DNA from: UBA6019 sp036570145
GTDB lineage: Bacteria > Chloroflexota > Dormibacteria > Dormibacterales > Dormibacteraceae
NCBI GenBank assembly: GCA_036570145.1
Contig: DATCPJ010000284.1
Coordinates: 1 to 23,825 of the forward strand
Length of the DNA stretch: 23,825 bases
Direction of reading: 5' to 3'
This document shows positions 13,604 to 20,733 of the stretch, in pieces (the first letter of the stretch is position 1; every line of letters begins with the position of its first letter). Below the pieces are notes generated by a model. The model saw nothing but the letters and a program-made list of their open reading frames with translations. It did not search any database and was not told where the DNA came from. The translations under genes and the position numbers were made by a program.

Positions 13604-14749
13604 GTGACCGACCGGTACGACGTGATCGTGGCCGGGGTCGGCGGCATGGGAAGCGCGGCGGCTTTCCACCTCGCCCGCCGCGGACGCCGCGTCCTCGGCC
13701 TCGAGCGCTTCACGATCCCGAACGAGATGGGAAGCTCGCACGGGGCGAGCCGGATCATCCGGCTCGCCTACTTCGAGCACCCGTCCTATGTGCCCTTGCT
13801 GCGGCGCTCCTACGAGCTCTGGCGCGAGCTGGAGCGCGGCTTTGGCAGCCGGCTGCTGCACATGACCGGCTGCATCCATGTCGGTGCGCCCGGGACGACC
13901 GTCTTCGACGGCTGTCTGCGCTCCTGCCGCGAGCACCGTCTGGAACACGAGGTGCTCGACTCGTCCGACGTGATGAGGCGCTTCCCGGCCTACCGGCTTC
14001 CCACCGAGACGATGGCCATCCTCGACGCGGAGGGCGGCTTCCTCGTGCCCGAGAAGTGCATCGAGGCGCACGCTGCGGGCGCTCGCGCGGCAGGCGCCGA
14101 CCTGCGCCCGGGCGAGGCCGTCACGGACTGGGAGCCGATCGCCGGCGGGGTGCGCGTCCACACCGCGCGGGGGCGCTACGAGGCGGCTCGCCTGGTGCTC
14201 ACGGCCGGGTCCTGGAGCGGCCAGCTGGCGGCGGCGCTGGCGCCCCTGCTGCAGCCCGAGCGGCAGGTGCTCGCCTGGCTCGAGGTCGCCCGCCCCGAGC
14301 TCTTCGAGCAGGCGGCCTTCCCGGTCTTCGTGATGGAGGTTCCGGAAGGCATGTACTACGGCTTCCCCCTCTTCCCGGAAGGGCCCCCGGGCTTCAAGCT
14401 CGGCCGCTTCCACCATCGCTACGAGCCCGCCGATCCCGACCTCCTCGACCGGGGCGGCGCAGGGCCGGAGGACGAAGACCTCCTCCGTTCCTTCGCGGCG
14501 CGCTACCTACCGGAAGGGGCGGGGCGCGCCCTGGCAATGAAGGTCTGCATGTTCACCAACACGCCCGACGAGCACTTCCTGATCGACCTCCACCCCGAGC
14601 TCCCCCAGGTGATCGTCGGCGCAGGCTTCAGCGGCCACGGATTCAAGTTCTGCAGCGTCGTCGGCGAGATGCTGGCCGAGCTCGCGATCGACGGCGGCAC
14701 CCGCCACGATACGACACTCTTCCGTGCCGGTCGTTTCATCGCGCGCTGA
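13604..14749 (+). CDS. FAD-dependent N-methyl amino acid oxidase (monomeric sarcosine / N-methyl-L-tryptophan oxidase type)
   Basis: A 381-residue flavoenzyme of the DAO superfamily. It has the dinucleotide-binding motif VAGVGGMGSAAAFHLARRG near the N-terminus, LERF at the end of strand 2, GSSHGASRIIR typical of MSOX/SolA, and YYGFPLFPEGPPGFKLGRFHH. KVCMFTNTPDEHFLID contains Cys315, the position at which FAD is covalently attached in monomeric sarcosine oxidase; length also agrees. VGAGFSGHGFKF closes the flavin site. It would oxidise an N-methyl amino acid to formaldehyde, H2O2 and the free amino acid; the substrate cannot be set from the sequence. The start is GTG 13604, supported by a -10 box 7 nt upstream. 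It is probably transcribed separately from the GGDEF-EAL gene (81-bp gap). Confidence 0.92.
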   Translation: MTDRYDVIVAGVGGMGSAAAFHLARRGRRVLGLERFTIPNEMGSSHGASRIIRLAYFEHPSYVPLLRRSYELWRELERGFGSRLLHMTGCIHVGAPGTTVFDGCLRSCREHRLEHEVLDSSDVMRRFPAYRLPTETMAILDAEGGFLVPEKCIEAHAAGARAAGADLRPGEAVTDWEPIAGGVRVHTARGRYEAARLVLTAGSWSGQLAAALAPLLQPERQVLAWLEVARPELFEQAAFPVFVMEVPEGMYYGFPLFPEGPPGFKLGRFHHRYEPADPDLLDRGGAGPEDEDLLRSFAARYLPEGAGRALAMKVCMFTNTPDEHFLIDLHPELPQVIVGAGFSGHGFKFCSVVGEMLAELAIDGGTRHDTTLFRAGRFIAR

Positions 14750-14773
14750 CTCTGAAACGTAGTTCCGCGCTGT

Positions 14774-14779
14774 TACGAT
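14774..14779 (+). promoter_or_regulatory. possible -10 box for the GGDEF-EAL gene
   Basis: TACGAT lies 50 bp before the TTG start at 14830, in the 80-bp gap after the oxidase gene. GAAGGAG follows at 14809-14814. No good -35 box is seen, so this is weak evidence. Confidence 0.25.
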
Positions 14780-14829
14780 TCCCCGGCTGGTAGCGCACCC
14801 GGCACCTGAAGGAGTCGCAGAAGAAAACG

Positions 14830-17676
14830 TTGAAGCACATTCTCAATCGTGGCCGCCGTGCGCTGGACTGGCTTTCCGGCGTGACGACGAGCGCTCTCGG
14901 GCCGCGCAGCAGCATCCTCGACCGGGTCCGTTTCCTCTTCCTTCTCTTCTTCGTCTTCAACGCCGCCTTCGGCGCCTTCATCCTTCTCCGCGCGCGCCAG
15001 GACCTCACCCAGCTGGTGGCGTCCTACTCCCTCACCTACCTCGTCCTCTACGCGGCACGCGGCTATTGGAAGGGCCGGCTGCCGCTCTGGATGGACATCC
15101 TGGCCGCCCTCTCCCTCCTCGGCGTGGGGCTCCAGATGACGGACCCCGTCCGCCTCTACCTGCTCTTCTACGGGATCCTCCTCTACCGCTCGCTGTATGG
15201 GACGGCGTGGGGTGTGACAACCATCACGACGCTCTTCCTCAGCGCGCTCGTCGGCGCGGTCGCGGTGGTCGCGATCCAGACCTCCAACCCGAAGTACGCG
15301 GCGATCGTGCTCGTCAACGTCCCCGGCTTCGCGTTCGGCGCCTGGCTGATGCACCAGGTGAAGGTCACCTTGCTCAGCTACATCGAGGCCCTCCGCCGCG
15401 AGCGGGTGTTGACCGTGTCGGCCGACGAGCTGGTGGCGGTCGAGAACGCGGAGGCGGTCTACAAAGCCGGCATCCGGGGCGCGATGGGCCTCGTCGAGCC
15501 GGTGAAAGGAGCCCGGGCCTCGCTTTCGATCGGCTCGATGCGAACCCAGCGGCAGGTGGCCGTCGGTCCTTCGCCGCGCCTCGTCGACGTGCCCGAGGTG
15601 AAGGTCGCCGCATTGCCGGCCGCGATCCAGGCCGCACTTCGCGAGATGAAGCAGGTCACCGTGCGGGTCAACGATGCTCTCCTTCTCGGGGGCCTCGAGG
15701 AGTCAAGCGAGCAGATCCCCTTCAGCGGCTGGGCCTCGGCGATGCCCCTGACAATCGAGGGAAAGCTCCGCGGCTTCCTCTCGGTGGCGGCGGAAGAGGC
15801 ACTCCCGGCGGGCGTTCCGGACGGCCTTGCCCGCCTCGGCTCGAGCGTCGCGCTCGCGCTCGAGCGGGTCAACCTTGCCGAGGACCTGCGCAAGTCGACC
15901 GACAACCTGAAATCCAGCGAGGCCCGCTTCCGGTCGCTGGTCCAGAACTCCTCCGACGTCATCACCCTGCTCGACGCCGACGGACGGATCTCCTACATAA
16001 CCCCGGCGGTCGAAAAGCTCCTCGGCTACGGCTCCGGGGTCCTGCTCGACACGACCCTCTGGCGGATGCTCCACACCGACGACCTCACGGAGGCCAACCG
16101 GATCTTCCAGCAGCTGCTGAGAACCGATTACGGGCAGGAGTTGCTGGGCACGCGCTGGCGCCACACCGACGGCACCTACCGCTACATGGAGACGATCCTG
16201 AGCAACCAGCTCGCGGACCCCAACGTCCGAGCCGTGGTGCTCAACACCCGCGACGTCACCGAGCGAAAGGAGCTCGAGGCGACGCTCCGCCACCAGGCGC
16301 ACCACGACCAGCTGACGACGCTGTCCAACCGCACGCTGTTCAAGGAGCGGGTGGCGGCGAGCATCGCCCGCCACCGCGACGACCGCGGCAACCTCGCCGT
16401 CCTCTTCCTCGACCTCGACGACTTCAAGCACGTCAACGACTCGCTCGGTCATGCCGCCGGAGACTCCCTCCTGCTGGCCGTCGCCGGCCGGCTCCAGGAG
16501 TGCGTCGGGCCCAGCGACACGGTGGCCCGCTTCGGCGGCGACGAGTTCGCGATCCTCCTCGACGAGGTGACCGACGAGCTCTACCCGATCTCGATCGCCG
16601 AACGGATCCTGGGCGCCTTCCGGCTTCCCCTCAAGGCGGGCGATATCGAGATGATCGCCGCCTTCAGCATCGGCATCGCGATCTCGACCCCGAAGTCACA
16701 GGACCCGGAGGAGTTCCTCCGCAACGCGGACGTCGCCATGTACCGGGCGAAGGGCAGGGGCAAGCGCACCTACGAGGTGTTCGAGCTGAGCATGCACGCG
16801 GCGGCGCTCGAGCGCCTCGAGATGGAGAACGACCTCCGGCTCGCCATCGAGCGGAACGAGCTGGTCGTCGAGTACCAGCCGATCGTCGAGATCGCGACCG
16901 AAGAAGTCTCCGGCGTGGAGGCCCTGGTCCGCTGGAAGCACCCGACCAAGGGGATGATCGGACCCGACCGCTTCATCCCGCTGGCGGAGGAGACCGGCAT
17001 GATCGGGACGATCGGCGCCTGGGTCCTCGAGCAGGCCTGCCTGGAGGTCCGCCGCTGGGACGTCGCCTACCCGGGCCGGCAGCTGCGGCTGGGGGTCAAC
17101 CTCTCGGTTCGGCAGCTGCAGCGCAAGCACATCGTGAACGAGATCCGGCAGCTCCTGAAGAAGACCGGCTTCACGCCCGACAGGCTCACGCTGGAGATCA
17201 CCGAGAGCGCCGTCATCCGGGAGGGCGAGGAGACCTCCCTGGTTCTCCAGAAGCTGCGCGTCGCGGGGATGAAGGTGGCGATCGACGACTTCGGCACCGG
17301 CTACTCCTCGCTCAGCTACCTGGCTCGCTTCCCCATCGACGTGATCAAGATCGACAAGGCCTTCGTCAAGGCCTCCGGGCGGGGCGCCAAGAACTCCTCC
17401 CTTCTGCGGGCCATCGTCGGCCTCGGTCACAGCCTCGGCGTGGAGATCGTCGCCGAGGGCATCGAGACCCGCCAGCAGGCCCGGATTCTGGAGCCGCTCG
17501 GCTGCCGGGGCCAGGGTTACTACTACTCGAAATCGGTCAGCAGCGAGGCGCTGATGGCCATCCTGGAGCGGAACGCTCCGCTCCATGACGGCGCCGCGGC
17601 TGCCGACCGCACCGACTACGGCGAGCCCGACACGGTCGTCCTCGAGCTGCTGGAGGGCGGCAAGGCCAAGGGCTGA
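14830..17676 (+). CDS. membrane GAF-PAS-GGDEF-EAL cyclic-di-GMP turnover protein
   Basis: A 948-residue protein. Residues about 34-175 hold five or six membrane helices; 200-350 look like a GAF domain, ending GFLSVAAEE...LGSSVALALERV; 363-485 a PAS/PAC pair; 490-645 GGDEF; 665-910 EAL. Both catalytic signatures are intact: GGDEF at 569-573, and EAL at 697-699 with DDFGTGYSS at 819-827 and AEGIET. It may therefore both make and cleave cyclic-di-GMP. The inhibitory RxxD site upstream of GGDEF reads GPSD (560-563), so product inhibition is likely lost. The start is TTG 14830; no ATG or GTG exists between the upstream in-frame stop (14791) and it. AGAAG at 14819-14823 is a modest ribosome site. 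A strong hairpin follows the stop. Input signal unknown. Confidence 0.93.
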   Translation: MKHILNRGRRALDWLSGVTTSALGPRSSILDRVRFLFLLFFVFNAAFGAFILLRARQDLTQLVASYSLTYLVLYAARGYWKGRLPLWMDILAALSLLGVGLQMTDPVRLYLLFYGILLYRSLYGTAWGVTTITTLFLSALVGAVAVVAIQTSNPKYAAIVLVNVPGFAFGAWLMHQVKVTLLSYIEALRRERVLTVSADELVAVENAEAVYKAGIRGAMGLVEPVKGARASLSIGSMRTQRQVAVGPSPRLVDVPEVKVAALPAAIQAALREMKQVTVRVNDALLLGGLEESSEQIPFSGWASAMPLTIEGKLRGFLSVAAEEALPAGVPDGLARLGSSVALALERVNLAEDLRKSTDNLKSSEARFRSLVQNSSDVITLLDADGRISYITPAVEKLLGYGSGVLLDTTLWRMLHTDDLTEANRIFQQLLRTDYGQELLGTRWRHTDGTYRYMETILSNQLADPNVRAVVLNTRDVTERKELEATLRHQAHHDQLTTLSNRTLFKERVAASIARHRDDRGNLAVLFLDLDDFKHVNDSLGHAAGDSLLLAVAGRLQECVGPSDTVARFGGDEFAILLDEVTDELYPISIAERILGAFRLPLKAGDIEMIAAFSIGIAISTPKSQDPEEFLRNADVAMYRAKGRGKRTYEVFELSMHAAALERLEMENDLRLAIERNELVVEYQPIVEIATEEVSGVEALVRWKHPTKGMIGPDRFIPLAEETGMIGTIGAWVLEQACLEVRRWDVAYPGRQLRLGVNLSVRQLQRKHIVNEIRQLLKKTGFTPDRLTLEITESAVIREGEETSLVLQKLRVAGMKVAIDDFGTGYSSLSYLARFPIDVIKIDKAFVKASGRGAKNSSLLRAIVGLGHSLGVEIVAEGIETRQQARILEPLGCRGQGYYYSKSVSSEALMAILERNAPLHDGAAAADRTDYGEPDTVVLELLEGGKAKG

Positions 17677-17681
17677 AAGAA

Positions 17682-17711
17682 GCCCCTCCCTTCCTGTGGG
17701 AAGGGTGGGGC
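17682..17711 (+). terminator. strong hairpin after the GGDEF-EAL gene
   Basis: GCCCC-T-CCCTTCC pairs with GGAAGGG-T-GGGGC around a TGTG loop: a 12-bp stem with one T/T mismatch, beginning 6 bp after the stop codon. No T-tract follows. The C-rich/G-rich style is like the repeats at 11835-12061, so it may be the same class of intergenic palindrome. Confidence 0.5.
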
Positions 17712-17845
17712 GCCGGTCAGGCTCCCGCCCGAGGCCGGACCGCGGGCAGGATCGTGCCCGGCCACCGGGCTCTTCCAAAGGCGGTCCACGTCGCCGCGTC
17801 GGAACTTTTGCCGATTTAATTGCCCAACGCAAAAATCGTAAATGT

Positions 17846-17873
17846 TATAGTCGCTTCACTAACTTTCGTTAGT
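17846..17873 (+). promoter_or_regulatory. -10 box and adjacent ACTAAC/GTTAGT palindrome upstream of the DksA-like gene
   Basis: TATAGT (17846-17851), the closest -10 match to consensus in the window, lies in an AT-rich island. It is followed at the predicted transcription start by ACTAAC-TTTC-GTTAGT (17858-17873), a perfect 6-bp inverted repeat. This could be an operator or a small leader hairpin. GGAGG follows at 17881-17885. No good -35 at 16-18 bp was found. Confidence 0.5.
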
Positions 17874-17895
17874 CCAAATTGGAGGCTGTGAGAGG

Positions 17896-18246
17896 GTGAA
17901 GACCAACTGGAGCAACCGGATCGCGGCGAGTGAGTTGCGCCTGAGGCAACTGGCTCTGCAAGGCATGCCCGCCGCAACCTCGACCATCGTCCTCCCCGAG
18001 CTGCGGGCGGATGGCGACGAGGGCGACATCGCACAGGTTGTCATCGACGGGGAGATCGCGCAGCGGGTCGCCGACCTGCGGGCGTCGCTCCAGGAACAGC
18101 TGGCCCGGGCTCTCGACCGGCTCGAGCTGGGCCGCTATGGGTTCTGCGAGGACTGTGGCGAGGCGATCCCCGCCGATCGGATGGAGTTCGCGCCCGAGAC
18201 GACGACCTGCGTCGGCTGCCAGGGGCGCCGCGACCGCAGGCACTGA
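17896..18246 (+). CDS. DksA/TraR-type zinc-finger protein
   Basis: A 116-residue protein with a coiled-coil-prone helical middle (VIDGEIAQRVADLRASLQEQLARALDRLELGRYG). A C4 zinc finger of the TraR/DksA type follows, with Cys84, Cys87, Cys105 and Cys108 in CEDCGEAIPADRMEF...CVGC. The GRYGFCEDCGEAIPxxR signature is diagnostic. Homologues bind RNA polymerase through its secondary channel and modulate transcription, often with ppGpp. Here the coiled-coil tip (DGDEGD, about 40-45) is acidic, but its identity as the tip is inferred. GTG 17896 has a GGAGG/GAGAGG ribosome site. An AT-rich promoter region with a palindrome precedes it and a hairpin follows, suggesting a single-gene unit. Confidence 0.9.
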   Translation: MKTNWSNRIAASELRLRQLALQGMPAATSTIVLPELRADGDEGDIAQVVIDGEIAQRVADLRASLQEQLARALDRLELGRYGFCEDCGEAIPADRMEFAPETTTCVGCQGRRDRRH

Positions 18247-18272
18247 AACTTTCGGCTCCGCTCTCCTGGAGA

Positions 18273-18311
18273 GGTGGTCGGGGAAAGCCCCTCCCCCCTC
18301 CGGGGACCACC
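18273..18311. terminator. hairpin downstream of the DksA-like gene
   Basis: GGTGGTC (18273-18279) pairs with GACCACC (18305-18311). Inside, GGGG (18280-18283) can pair with CCCC (18288-18291). A second palindrome, GGCAAG-A-CTTGCC, lies at 18324-18336. No T-tract. It sits between convergent genes (stops at 18246 and 18387). Confidence 0.4.
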
Positions 18312-18386
18312 CCATAAATGGAGGGCAAGACTTGCCGTTCCTGGCAGATTTAGACCTGCCGACGTTTCAGGTGGTCGTCGAGCTGC

Positions 18387-18710
18387 CTACCAGGCGTTGC
18401 GGGCGATGGTGGTCAGGGCCTTCTTGCCCGGGCCCTGGTCGTAGGAGTGGGTCAGGAGCCGGACCGGGATGTGCCGGGTGTAGGTGTCGGCCTTGAGAGC
18501 CTCGATCAGGTTGGAAGCGGCGTTCGTCTGGCCGCCGGGGTTGATGAAGATGATCGAGGGTGGCGCCTTCTTGGCGAGGAGCGAGGCCGCGGCGGGATCG
18601 GTGGCGAGGACGACACGGTAACCCTCTTCCTCGAGCCGCTTGCGGTGGGCGGGTCCTGAGCTGGGATCGGCGTCAACGACGAGCGCTCTGACGATGCGGC
18701 TGTTCTCCAA
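18387..18710 (-). CDS. degenerate response-regulator receiver (pseudo-receiver) protein
   Basis: A 107-residue single-domain protein with the receiver order: RALVVDADPSSGPAHRKRLEEEGYRVVLATDPAAA, then PSIIFINPGG, then VRLLTHSYDQGPGKKAL. The acidic pair of the pocket is partly kept (DAD), but the phospho-acceptor Asp is Asn in IIFINPGG. Thr (LLTHS) and Lys (GKKAL) positions look conserved. It probably does not accept a phosphate in the normal way and may be a constitutive binding partner. The start is TTG 18710, with GAGG 7 nt upstream. No kinase is adjacent; the nearest signalling genes are the DksA-like gene (convergent) and the GGDEF-EAL protein. Confidence 0.75.
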   Translation of the reverse strand: MENSRIVRALVVDADPSSGPAHRKRLEEEGYRVVLATDPAAASLLAKKAPPSIIFINPGGQTNAASNLIEALKADTYTRHIPVRLLTHSYDQGPGKKALTTIARNAW

Positions 18711-18835
18711 TTCGTAACCTCGGTGTTCGCCGGTTGCATGTCCGGGCGGGTACCGGGTTTTTCGCGCAGGGCAAGCGGCTGTCGGCTGGCAGCAACTAAA
18801 GTATGCCCCCTTCGATCGTGCAACAAACAGTTATT

Positions 18836-18855
18836 GCTCGAATTTGAGCGATAAT
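18836..18855 (+). promoter_or_regulatory. palindrome plus GATAAT box before a small ORF
   Basis: GCTCGAATTTGAGC (18836-18849) is a 14-bp inverted repeat with one mismatched pair. It directly abuts GATAAT (18850-18855), a good -10 match. GGGAGG follows at 18865-18870, 8 nt before ATG 18879. It might be an operator-promoter pair; low certainty. Confidence 0.35.
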
Positions 18856-18878
18856 TCGGTCTCCCGGGAGGTAGGCCA

Positions 18879-19067
18879 ATGGAACCCGAGCGACCGCAAC
18901 CCAAACCACGAGCGAAGCCCAGGCGGGCGCCCAAAGCACCGCCCGTGCCGTCTGATTGGACCGCGCTTGTCATGAGGTCGCGCGAGAGCCCCTCGCTGGC
19001 TCCCCGCCGCCAGCGCCAGAGTCCCGCCGCCCCGCCTCCTAAAGGGAAGCCGGACCGGCCCGCCTGA
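18879..19067 (+). CDS. small Pro/Arg/Lys-rich hypothetical protein
   Basis: A 62-residue ORF with 16 prolines and many Arg/Lys (RPQPKPRAKPRRAPKAPP at the N-terminus), no membrane segment, and no family I recognise. Support comes from the upstream signals, not from homology: GGGAGG 8 nt before the ATG, and GATAAT with a palindrome 24-43 bp before it. Low-complexity ORFs of this kind also arise by chance at high GC. It converges on the MetE-like gene, ending 7 bp before its stop codon. Confidence 0.4.
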   Translation: MEPERPQPKPRAKPRRAPKAPPVPSDWTALVMRSRESPSLAPRRQRQSPAAPPPKGKPDRPA

Positions 19068-19074
19068 AGACCGG

Positions 19075-20109
19075 TCAGAGAGACGCCCGGACGAGGGCGG
19101 CCGCCTCGACCATCACCTTCAGCTTCTCGAAGGCCTTCTGTCGCGGCAGGTACTTCATGCCACAGTCGGGAGCCAGCAGGAGGCGGTCGGGGGACACGTG
19201 GCGGAGGGCGGCGCGGATCCGCCTCTCGACGGTCGCGACGTCCTCGACCGGGCTGTCGTCGGCGAGGTCGATGACCCCCACGATGAAGCGCTTGCCCGGC
19301 ACGGCGTCGAGGATCGCCAGGTCGACGCCCTGCTGGGCGGACTCGAGCGAGATCTGGTCGACGGCAGCCTCGGCGAGCTCGGCCATGAACGGATAGCCAT
19401 GGGGGCGGGCATGGACGACGTGCGCGTAGCCGAAGCAGGTGTGGAGGGCCGTCGTGCCGGTCGCCCCGCCGACCGCTCGGTTGATCGCCCCGATCGCAAA
19501 GCGCTTCGCCTTCTCCGGCCGGGCCTGCAGATAGGGCTCGTCCAGCTGGACGACATCGACACCCACCGCGAACAGGTCCCGGATCTCCTCGTTGACGGCG
19601 ACCGCGAGGTCGAACGCCAGCGCCTCCTCGTCGCCGTAGTGGTCGTCCTGCGCCTGCTGCGACATGGTGAAGGGGCCGGGGATGGTCACCTTGATCGGCC
19701 GGTCGGTGTTCGCACGCAGGAAGCGAGCGTCGCGGAGTAGGACCGGCCGGCTGCGGCGGATCGGGCCGGTCACCCGCGGCACCGGGTTGGGGTGGCCGGT
19801 GCGGTCGAGCGCCACACCGGGGTTGTCCACGTCCATGCCCTCGAGCGCCGCGGCGAAGCGGTTGGAGTAGCTCTCCCGGCGGATCTCGCCGTCCGTGACG
19901 ATGTCGATGCCGGCGCGCTCCAGGTCGCGCACCGCGACCAGCGTCGCGTCGTCCTGCGCCTCCTCCCGGTGCTCGATCGGGATCCGCCAGATCTCGGGAG
20001 CGCGCGTCCGGGGCGGGAGCCGGGCGCCCAGCACGGCCCGATCGACGAGCCAGTCCGGCTGCGGGTAGCTGCCGACGACCGTCGTCAGCAGGATGCCTTC
20101 GGTGCTCAC
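19075..20109 (-). CDS. cobalamin-independent methionine synthase II (MetE C-terminal-like) family protein
   Basis: A 344-residue UROD/MetE-like TIM barrel, matching only the catalytic C-terminal half of MetE. It shows VVGSYPQPDWL, VTDGEIRRESY, IPGPFTM and QLDEPYL. Putative zinc ligands are His223-x-Cys225 (LHTCFG), Glu256 (SLES) and Cys316 (APDCGMKYL), the same order as in MetE. No N-terminal folate-binding duplicate domain is present, so it may move a methyl group between a small thiol or other acceptor and an unknown donor. The start is GTG 20109, 4 nt after the GNAT stop. It is the last gene of the five-gene minus-strand operon. Family is certain, reaction unknown. Confidence 0.88.
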   Translation of the reverse strand: MSTEGILLTTVVGSYPQPDWLVDRAVLGARLPPRTRAPEIWRIPIEHREEAQDDATLVAVRDLERAGIDIVTDGEIRRESYSNRFAAALEGMDVDNPGVALDRTGHPNPVPRVTGPIRRSRPVLLRDARFLRANTDRPIKVTIPGPFTMSQQAQDDHYGDEEALAFDLAVAVNEEIRDLFAVGVDVVQLDEPYLQARPEKAKRFAIGAINRAVGGATGTTALHTCFGYAHVVHARPHGYPFMAELAEAAVDQISLESAQQGVDLAILDAVPGKRFIVGVIDLADDSPVEDVATVERRIRAALRHVSPDRLLLAPDCGMKYLPRQKAFEKLKVMVEAAALVRASL

Positions 20110-20113
20110 CCGC

Positions 20114-20656
20114 TCAATGCCTGCGGACTGCCGGCCGCCGTGCCAGGGCCGTCGACCGGAGAGGCCGGCCGCCATCCGCCACCACCAGCCGGGCGGCGAA
20201 CGCCAGGCCTGGCTCGGCCCCCGGGATCGCGATCGCCCGCACCACGCGCAGGCCGGCGAACCCCAGCCGCGACTCGTCGAGCAGCAGCGCCGGCTGGAAG
20301 CCGGCGTCGGACAGCGCCTTCTCGGCACCGCCGCCACCGCTCGCGATCCAGAGCCTGGTGAACCCCTCCGCCTGGAGCACGGTGCTGATGCGGATGATCA
20401 CCGCACGGAACATCCCCCTCCGCCGCTGAGCAGGCAGCGTGAGGCAGTTCCAGATGTACGCCTCGCCCGGCTTCGGCCTGATCTCGAGGCGGATCTCGCC
20501 GATCCATTCGGCATGGCTCGAGAGCCAGCCGTAGCCGGCCACCACCTCGCCGGCGAAGGCGGCGAAGCAGCGGCAGCCGCGAGCGAGCCTGAGACCGACC
20601 AGCTCGCCCTCGCCACCCATGCCCGTGACCAGCCCGTCCGCCGCACCGGCCAGCAC
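20114..20656 (-). CDS. GNAT-family N-acetyltransferase
   Basis: A 180-residue protein (from GTG 20656) with an acyl-CoA N-acyltransferase core: CFAAFAGEVVAGYGWL, then YIWNCLTLPAQRRRGMFRAVI, where Q-R-R-R-G-M is the acetyl-CoA pyrophosphate loop. GFTRLWIASGGGGAEKALSDAGFQP follows. The acceptor substrate is unknown. The start is uncertain. The open frame runs upstream, with coding-like sequence (LWAADLDGWRPPPD), up to the stop of the preceding gene, but contains no ATG, GTG or TTG. Translation may begin at a CTG (20737-20735) overlapping that stop, or at the GTG used here, which would shorten the first strand-helix unit. It ends 4 nt before the MetE-like gene. Confidence 0.8.
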   Translation of the reverse strand: MLAGAADGLVTGMGGEGELVGLRLARGCRCFAAFAGEVVAGYGWLSSHAEWIGEIRLEIRPKPGEAYIWNCLTLPAQRRRGMFRAVIIRISTVLQAEGFTRLWIASGGGGAEKALSDAGFQPALLLDESRLGFAGLRVVRAIAIPGAEPGLAFAARLVVADGGRPLRSTALARRPAVRRH

Positions 20657-20733
20657 CTCCCGGACGTCGAGTCCGGCCGGGTCGGGCGGCGGCCTCCAGC
20701 CGTCGAGGTCCGCCGCCCATAGGGTGAGCTTGC

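Noticed and set aside
13130..14416. Upstream extension of the tartrate/malate dehydrogenase frame
   Set aside because: The open frame continues, but it is antisense to ASCH and oxidase genes with full motifs. Homology begins at the ATG 13129.
15066..17588. 840-codon frame overlapping the GGDEF-EAL gene on the same strand
   Set aside because: Extremely Arg/Pro/Gly-rich, no motif, and fully inside a gene with intact catalytic signatures.
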